DNA of 64,000 bases, from NCBI RefSeq assembly GCF_021653975.1, contig NZ_JAJKFK010000006.1:1-64000 (forward strand), read 5' to 3'. Origin of the DNA: Amycolatopsis sp. GM8. Lineage in GTDB: Bacteria > Actinomycetota > Actinomycetes > Mycobacteriales > Pseudonocardiaceae. The notes beneath the pieces were generated by a model. That model saw nothing but the letters and a program-made list of their open reading frames with translations. It made no database searches and was not told the DNA's origin. Of this stretch, positions 59,539 to 64,000 are shown one piece after another. Position numbers and translations under genes: made by a program. How positions within the stretch are numbered: the stretch's first letter is position 1; each line of letters starts with the position of its first letter.

Positions 59539-61095
59539 ATGACGAGTCGTGAGGGTCTGGGAGATTTCGCCCGTTTCTGGGCGCGGGCGTGCCCCGGTGG
59601 CGAGGCGATCATCGACGGCGACGTCGTCACGACGTGGGCCGAGCTGGACGAGCGGACGAACCGCCTCGCCAATGGGCTTCGGCAGCGCGGCATCGGCAAG
59701 GGCGACCGCGTCGGGCTGATCGCCCCGAACTGCCGTGAGTACCTCGAAATCGTGATCGCCGGGTTCAAGCTGGGTGCCATCACCGTCCCCCTCAACCACC
59801 GGCTCACGGCGGGCGAGCTCGGCTACATCATCGGGCACTCGGGCTGTAGCGCGGTGATCGCGCACGCGACGTTCGCCGAGACGACTGCGAAGGCACTCGA
59901 CGACCTGCCCGCCCGGGACGTCGTCCGGGTCGGGTTCGAGCCCGGCTTCGGCGAGGTGCTGCAGGCGCTGTATTCCGACGACGTCGCCGATTCCGATGTC
60001 GCGGTCGAGTCCGACGATGTGGCCTTCATCTGCTACACGAGCGGTACGACGGGCAGGCCGAAGGGCGCGATGCTGACCCACGGCAACGTGCTCGCCACCG
60101 CCCATTACCGCAACATCGCCGACGACCTCGGGCAAACCGCGCGGCTCTACCTTCCGGCGCCGCTCGCGTTCACCGGGACGCTGGTGATGCTGTGGGCCGT
60201 GACCTATGTGGGCGGCGGCCTGACCGTGCTGGACACGGTGAGCGACGCCCGGCGCTCCCTCGAAGTCGTCGAGCGGCACCGGATCACCCATTTCACCGCC
60301 GTCCCCGTGATCTGGGAGGGCATGCGCCGCGACCCGGATTTCGCGCGCTTCGACCTTTCGTGCCTGCGCACGTGCCTGACCGGGGGCGCCGCGGTCAGCG
60401 AGGCCTTCCTCGAAAGCATGTGGGCCGCCGGCCTCCCGGTGCGCAACGCCTACGGGCTCACCGAGGGGGCGAGCTCCACGACCTGGCAGAGCCTCGACGA
60501 CTGCCGGCATCGGCCGGGTTCTGTCGGCCGGGCCGGTATCCACAACCGGATCCGCGTCGTCGACCACGCGTGCGCTGAGCTGGTCGACGTGCCGGCGGGC
60601 GATGTCGGGGAGGTGGTGGTCAAGGGGCCGGAGGTGATGCTCGGCTATTGGGAGGACCCGGCGGCGACGACGGCGACGCTGGTCGACGGGTGGCTGCGGA
60701 CCGGCGATCTGGGCCGGCTCGACAAGGAGGGGTTTCTCTTCATCGTCGGGCGCAGCAAGGACATGTTCATCTCGGGAGGTATCAACGTCTATCCCGCCGA
60801 GATCGAGGGCGTGCTCGAGCAGATTCCCGGCGTCGCCGAGTGCGCCGTGATCGGGGTCGGCGACGAGAAATGGGGCGAGACCGCCGCGGCGATCATTCAC
60901 CCGGCGGCGGACGCCGGCCTGGAGCCGGCCGCGATCCGCGAACACTGCAAGACCCACCTCGCGGACTACAAGCTGCCGCGCTATGTGGTGCTGCGGCCGT
61001 CCCCGTTGCCGCGCAACATGTCCGGGAAGGTGCTCAAATGGCAGCTCGCGGAGGAATACTCGGATCCAGCCTCGCTCGGACCCCCGCTCCGCTGA
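59539..61095 (+). CDS. Acyl/aryl-CoA ligase (AMP-forming)
   Basis: A 518-residue ANL-superfamily ligase. P-loop FICYTSGTTGRPKGAMLTHG, AYGLTEGAS, the hinge GRSKDMFISGGINVYPAEIE and the C-terminal catalytic Lys in NMSGKVLKWQL are present. It activates a carboxylic acid, probably the one brought in by the ABC importer, to its CoA thioester. It ends 5 bp before a strong bidirectional terminator. Confidence 0.92.
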   Translation: MTSREGLGDFARFWARACPGGEAIIDGDVVTTWAELDERTNRLANGLRQRGIGKGDRVGLIAPNCREYLEIVIAGFKLGAITVPLNHRLTAGELGYIIGHSGCSAVIAHATFAETTAKALDDLPARDVVRVGFEPGFGEVLQALYSDDVADSDVAVESDDVAFICYTSGTTGRPKGAMLTHGNVLATAHYRNIADDLGQTARLYLPAPLAFTGTLVMLWAVTYVGGGLTVLDTVSDARRSLEVVERHRITHFTAVPVIWEGMRRDPDFARFDLSCLRTCLTGGAAVSEAFLESMWAAGLPVRNAYGLTEGASSTTWQSLDDCRHRPGSVGRAGIHNRIRVVDHACAELVDVPAGDVGEVVVKGPEVMLGYWEDPAATTATLVDGWLRTGDLGRLDKEGFLFIVGRSKDMFISGGINVYPAEIEGVLEQIPGVAECAVIGVGDEKWGETAAAIIHPAADAGLEPAAIREHCKTHLADYKLPRYVVLRPSPLPRNMSGKVLKWQLAEEYSDPASLGPPLR

Positions 61096-61099
61096 AACG

Positions 61100-61134
61100 A
61101 CGAATGGCCGCCGGTCATGCCGGCGGCCATTCGT
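61100..61134. terminator. Bidirectional terminator hairpin
   Basis: Perfect 15-bp arms ACGAATGGCCGCCGG and CCGGCGGCCATTCGT with a 5-nt loop lie in the 49-bp gap between the convergent CoA ligase and ferredoxin reductase genes. Confidence 0.85.
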
Positions 61135-61144
61135 GCTTTCGCGG

Positions 61145-62404
61145 TCAATGCGGGGCCGCGGTTGCCGATGGTGTGAGGTCTTTGAGGGCGACCGCGGGAT
61201 CGGCCAGCGTCGCGGGATCGACCCACAGGCGCCCAGTGACGAGTTTCTTGCCCTGCACATAGTCCTTCACGGCGTTGACACAGTCCAGCGCGACGACTAC
61301 GCCGTCCCGGAGGTATACGACCGAGAAGCGGCGCGTGGCTGGGTCGCCGCGCACGACGCTCTGGTCGTGACCGCTCGACAGGCCGGCCGTTTGCAGGCGC
61401 AGGTCGTACTGCTTGGACCAGAACCACGGCACGGCGTCGTATTCGGCGTCCTCACCGCACAGTGTGCGGGCGACGACCGCCGCCTGGTCATTGGCGTTCT
61501 GCACCGACTCGAGCCGGATGAGCTCCCCGTCCGCGAAGTGATTGCGGTGCGCGGCGCAGTCACCGATGGCGAACACGTCGGGAAGCGTTGTGTGGCAGGA
61601 CTTGTCGACGGCAACCCCGCCAACGCGTCCGCCGTCTTGGGCACCCGCAGCCAGCAGCGGTCCGACCGACGGGGCGATGCCGATCCCGACGATCACCAGC
61701 TCACAGGGGAGCAGCTCACCATCGGCGAGCCGGACCCCGGCTACCCGGGAGTCGTTGCCCTCCAGGCATTCGACGGTCGCGCCGAGCCGGATGCCGACTC
61801 CGCGCGCGCGGTGTTCGTTCTCGTAGAACCGGGCCAGCTGCACGCCTGCGACGCGGGCGAGCACCCGATCCTGCGCCTCGACGACCGTCACGTGCTTCCC
61901 GGCGGATCCGAGGACCGCCGCGGCCTCCAGTCCGATGTAGCCACCGCCGATCACCACGACCCGGGTGACCGCAGGGAGTTCAGCGCGGATGCGGTCGCTG
62001 TCAGCGACGGTTCGCACCGTGTACACCCCGCGCAGGTCGTGGCCGGGGCAGCTCAGGGTGCGTGCGGCACCGCCGGCCGCCCAGACCAGGTGGGAGTACC
62101 CGATCATGCTGCCGTCGTCGCACACCACCCGGTGCTCCCGGGGGTCGACCTCGATGACGCGTCGCCCGGAACGGACCTCGACGTCGCGATCGCGCCAGAA
62201 CGCGGGTGGATGGATGAGGAGGCGCTCGAACGGCGTCTCGCCGGACAGGTAGTCCTTGGACAGCGGCGGTCGTTCATAGGGCAGGCCGGGTTCGTCGCCG
62301 ACCAGCGTGACCGAGCCGGTGAATCCGTGCTGGCGCAAGGCCGCGGCCACCTGCGCGCCACCGTGCCCGGCGCCGACGATCACGACGTCGTGGGTGCTCG
62401 CCAC
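61145..62404 (-). CDS. NAD(P)H-dependent ferredoxin reductase
   Basis: A 419-residue FAD reductase of the putidaredoxin/rhodocoxin type. FAD loop VVIVGAGHGGAQ, LPYERPPLSKDYLSG, NAD(P) loop VVIGGGYIGLEAA and FAIGDCAAHRNHF are present. The GTG start lies 1 bp after the ferredoxin stop. It is paralogous to the reductase at 21434 but clearly divergent. Most likely electron donor, via the ferredoxin, to the Rieske oxygenase at 57233. Confidence 0.92.
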   Translation of the reverse strand: MASTHDVVIVGAGHGGAQVAAALRQHGFTGSVTLVGDEPGLPYERPPLSKDYLSGETPFERLLIHPPAFWRDRDVEVRSGRRVIEVDPREHRVVCDDGSMIGYSHLVWAAGGAARTLSCPGHDLRGVYTVRTVADSDRIRAELPAVTRVVVIGGGYIGLEAAAVLGSAGKHVTVVEAQDRVLARVAGVQLARFYENEHRARGVGIRLGATVECLEGNDSRVAGVRLADGELLPCELVIVGIGIAPSVGPLLAAGAQDGGRVGGVAVDKSCHTTLPDVFAIGDCAAHRNHFADGELIRLESVQNANDQAAVVARTLCGEDAEYDAVPWFWSKQYDLRLQTAGLSSGHDQSVVRGDPATRRFSVVYLRDGVVVALDCVNAVKDYVQGKKLVTGRLWVDPATLADPAVALKDLTPSATAAPH

Positions 62405-62405
62405 T

Positions 62406-62723
62406 TCAGTCCTCCGGGGCGATCGTGACGCGCAGCTCGTCCAGATCGTCGCCGAACGGGAGTTGGCACGACAGCCGCGAGCCGGGTTCGCGATGCTCAG
62501 AGCTGTCCAGCAGCTCGTCCTCGTCCTCGCTCATGGCGGGCAGCCGGCCGGCGAACGCGGGATCGACGTACACGTGACAGGTCGCGCAGCACAGCTCGCC
62601 GCCACAGAGCGCCATGAGCTCGTCGAAGCCGGCCTCCCGGATCACCTCCATGGTCGACATTCCCGACCGTCCGCGCACGGTCTTCGTGTCGCCGCCGCGC
62701 GTCGTGACGTGCAGTTCAGGCAT
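62406..62723 (-). CDS. 2Fe-2S ferredoxin
   Basis: A 105-residue adrenodoxin-like ferredoxin. Cluster ligands Cys40, Cys46, Cys49 ([11 protein letters not shown]; an additional Cys45 is adjacent) and Cys86 (LSCQLP). First gene of the two-gene electron-transfer operon, divergent from the amidohydrolase gene. Confidence 0.93.
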   Translation of the reverse strand: MPELHVTTRGGDTKTVRGRSGMSTMEVIREAGFDELMALCGGELCCATCHVYVDPAFAGRLPAMSEDEDELLDSSEHREPGSRLSCQLPFGDDLDELRVTIAPED

Positions 62724-62757
62724 GTTCCGAGCTCCTTCCGCCCTGCCACCCGTAGAA

Positions 62758-62778
62758 ATCCTATCAGTGTTCGGTTAG
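62758..62778 (+). promoter_or_regulatory. Weak third copy of the shared operator motif
   Basis: ATCCTATCAGTGTTCGGTTA(G) resembles copy B at about 13 of 21 positions, conserving TCC, ATC, TGTT and the TTA end. It lies between the divergent ferredoxin and amidohydrolase genes. Chance similarity is possible. Confidence 0.25.
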
Positions 62779-62824
62779 TGTGACCGGCAGCAGCAGGATC
62801 CGCAAAGCACAGGAGGGATAGGGC

Positions 62825-64000
62825 GTGCAAGCTCACAAGCCGGACACCACTGGGGGCGACCTGATTGTCCGAGGCGGCACCCTCGTCGACGGCACCGGCG
62901 GTCCTCGCCGCCGCGCCGACGTGCGGGTCAAAGGCGGCGTGGTCGCCGAGATCGGGCCCGGCCTGGCCCCCGATGGCGAGCGGGAGATCGACGCCGGCGG
63001 GGCCATCGTGGCCCCGGGATTCATCGACGGCCACACCCACTACGACCCGTCGCTGTTCTGGGACCCCAGCTGCGATCCGATGCCACAGCACGGCGTCACG
63101 ACCGTGCTGTTCGGGAACTGCTCACTGTCTCTGGCGCCGGTCCGTGAGAGCGACCGGGCGGGCCTGAGCAAGACGTTCGCGGTGATCGAGGAGATTCCCG
63201 AACTCGGTTTCTCGGACCACATCCCGTGGGATTGGGAGTCCTATCCCGAGTACATCACCTCGATGCGGTCCCGCGGTTTCGGCGTGAATGTGGCCGGCCT
63301 GGTCGGGCTGTCGGCGTTGCGGCTTTACGTGCTCGGCAAGGAGGCATGGGAGCGCCCGTCGACGCCGGAGGAGCGTGGGCAGATCGCCGCCCTGCTCGAC
63401 GATGCCCTGCGCGCGGGCGCCTCGGGCTTCTCCACTTCGTACTTCGACCGCGGCGCCGACGGGCGGCTCGTGCCGGCCGCGTTGGCCGACGACGCCGAAC
63501 TCGAGGCCCTGCTGGCGGTGAACGGTGCGCACCGTGGGCACTTCGAGGTCCTCACGCAGATGATGGACCATCCCGTCTCCATGGATCAGCTGGAGCGCTG
63601 CGCCCGGCTGTGCTCCGCCGCGGATGTGGCGATGACCTGGAACGGGTTCATCGACTGGGACAAGGATCCGTCGATCATCGAGGGCTATCTGGACCTGGCG
63701 AAGCGTTTCCGGGCACAGGGCCTGCGCGCGTACCCGACTTTCTCGCCGCACCCGCAGGAGTTCATGGCGAACTGGCAGGGCGGCATGGGCTTCCTCAGTG
63801 TGCCCGCCTGGAACGAGCTGCTGCAGGCGCCCGACGAGGCGGCACAGAGCCGGATGCTTGCGGACCCCGAGTGGCGCGTCCGGGCGGCGGCCGATTGGGA
63901 CCGCGTCCCCAAGACGACCTTCCCGCACCACGATCTCGACCGCGTCCGGATCGAGACCGTCGAAGGGCCGGACCTGGAGAAGTTCGTCGGGGAGTCCTTC
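62825..64000 (+). CDS. Amidohydrolase (D-aminoacylase/dihydroorotase-like), cut by window end
   Basis: 392 codons are visible without a stop; the gene continues past the edge. The N-terminal beta-sandwich LIVRGGTLVDGTGG and the metal motif GFIDGHTHYDP (His70, His72) identify the amidohydrolase superfamily 3, which includes N-acyl-D-amino-acid deacylases. AGASGFSTSYFD and MTWNGFIDW belong to the barrel. The GTG at 62825 has AGGAGG about 10 nt upstream. It diverges from the ferredoxin gene and may hydrolyse an amide or lactam form of the pathway substrate (inference). Confidence 0.85.
   Translation, partial: MQAHKPDTTGGDLIVRGGTLVDGTGGPRRRADVRVKGGVVAEIGPGLAPDGEREIDAGGAIVAPGFIDGHTHYDPSLFWDPSCDPMPQHGVTTVLFGNCSLSLAPVRESDRAGLSKTFAVIEEIPELGFSDHIPWDWESYPEYITSMRSRGFGVNVAGLVGLSALRLYVLGKEAWERPSTPEERGQIAALLDDALRAGASGFSTSYFDRGADGRLVPAALADDAELEALLAVNGAHRGHFEVLTQMMDHPVSMDQLERCARLCSAADVAMTWNGFIDWDKDPSIIEGYLDLAKRFRAQGLRAYPTFSPHPQEFMANWQGGMGFLSVPAWNELLQAPDEAAQSRMLADPEWRVRAAADWDRVPKTTFPHHDLDRVRIETVEGPDLEKFVGESF

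Noticed and set aside
59524..61260. 578-codon minus-strand frame opposite the CoA ligase
   Set aside because: Antisense shadow; it also crosses the bidirectional terminator at 61100.
1..64000. CRISPR arrays, rRNA genes or prophage modules
   Set aside because: No regularly spaced repeats, rRNA signatures, or phage structural genes were seen; repeats found are operators, hairpins and att relics.

Overview
The window is chromosomal DNA of a high-GC actinomycete. Evidence: strong G/C third-position bias, many GTG starts and GTGA/ATGA stop-start overlaps, an Rpf-type cell-wall protein beginning MGRHSK, DUF2637 and single-domain GntR genes of the kind found in actinomycete integrative elements, and SHOCT/DUF305/DUF6153 families. 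A Pseudonocardiales-like soil organism fits; that placement is inference. The window is accessory-rich: catabolic clusters are separated by strips of decayed genes and mobile DNA.

Left part (1-13.6 kb). The end of a catabolic operon (alcohol dehydrogenase tail, alpha/beta hydrolase, PEBP-like protein, cupin, FAH-family hydrolase) stops at a strong hairpin. Next come three broken genes (luciferase-like monooxygenase, ArsR, semialdehyde dehydrogenase). At 4.8-11.8 kb is an intact amino-sugar regulon: a UPF0309-type SIS protein, nagB and nagA face away from an APC permease, a GntR/UTRA regulator, nanE and a BadF-type sugar kinase. Two DasR-like operators lie in the divergent promoter. A decayed secreted protein with an intact immunity-like gene, an IS110 scrap and an IS630 relic follow.

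Mobile remnant (about 14-21.3 kb). Small genes typical of actinomycete integrative conjugative elements, two GntR genes, a complete PaeR7I-type restriction-modification pair and DUF2637/zinc-finger genes end at a 45-bp 3' fragment of tRNA-Val(GAC). That fragment is the expected right attachment site. No integrase is in the window.

Aromatic catabolism (21.4-34.7 kb). One minus-strand operon encodes a TfdB-like flavin phenol hydroxylase, a P450, a 2Fe-2S ferredoxin, a maleylacetate reductase/hydroxyquinol 1,2-dioxygenase fusion and a ferredoxin reductase, divergent from a LysR gene. Next are an alpha/beta hydrolase, a family III CoA-transferase and an MmsA-type dehydrogenase, then a TetR/SDR divergent pair sharing a 52-bp palindrome.

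Metal and stress island (34.7-44.6 kb). It holds a SHOCT protein, a P1B-type ATPase with an unusual CPD motif, a methyltransferase, an M56 peptidase/BlaI pair, DUF305, DUF6153 and DUF302 proteins, an AhpD-like protein divergent from a CsoR-family regulator without the copper-binding His, an ArsR-arsenate reductase fusion, a VOC protein and ChrA.

Right part (44.6-64 kb). Ppx/GppA, a DUF3040 protein, an acetate uptake transporter with an acetyl-CoA synthetase, and an Rpf-LysM protein come first. A second catabolic regulon follows: an ABC importer, a thiolase, a Rieske oxygenase, an acyl-CoA dehydrogenase, a CoA ligase, a ferredoxin/reductase pair and an amidohydrolase cut by the window edge. 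A 21-bp motif shared by the importer promoter and the thiolase/Rieske promoter suggests one regulator ties import to degradation.
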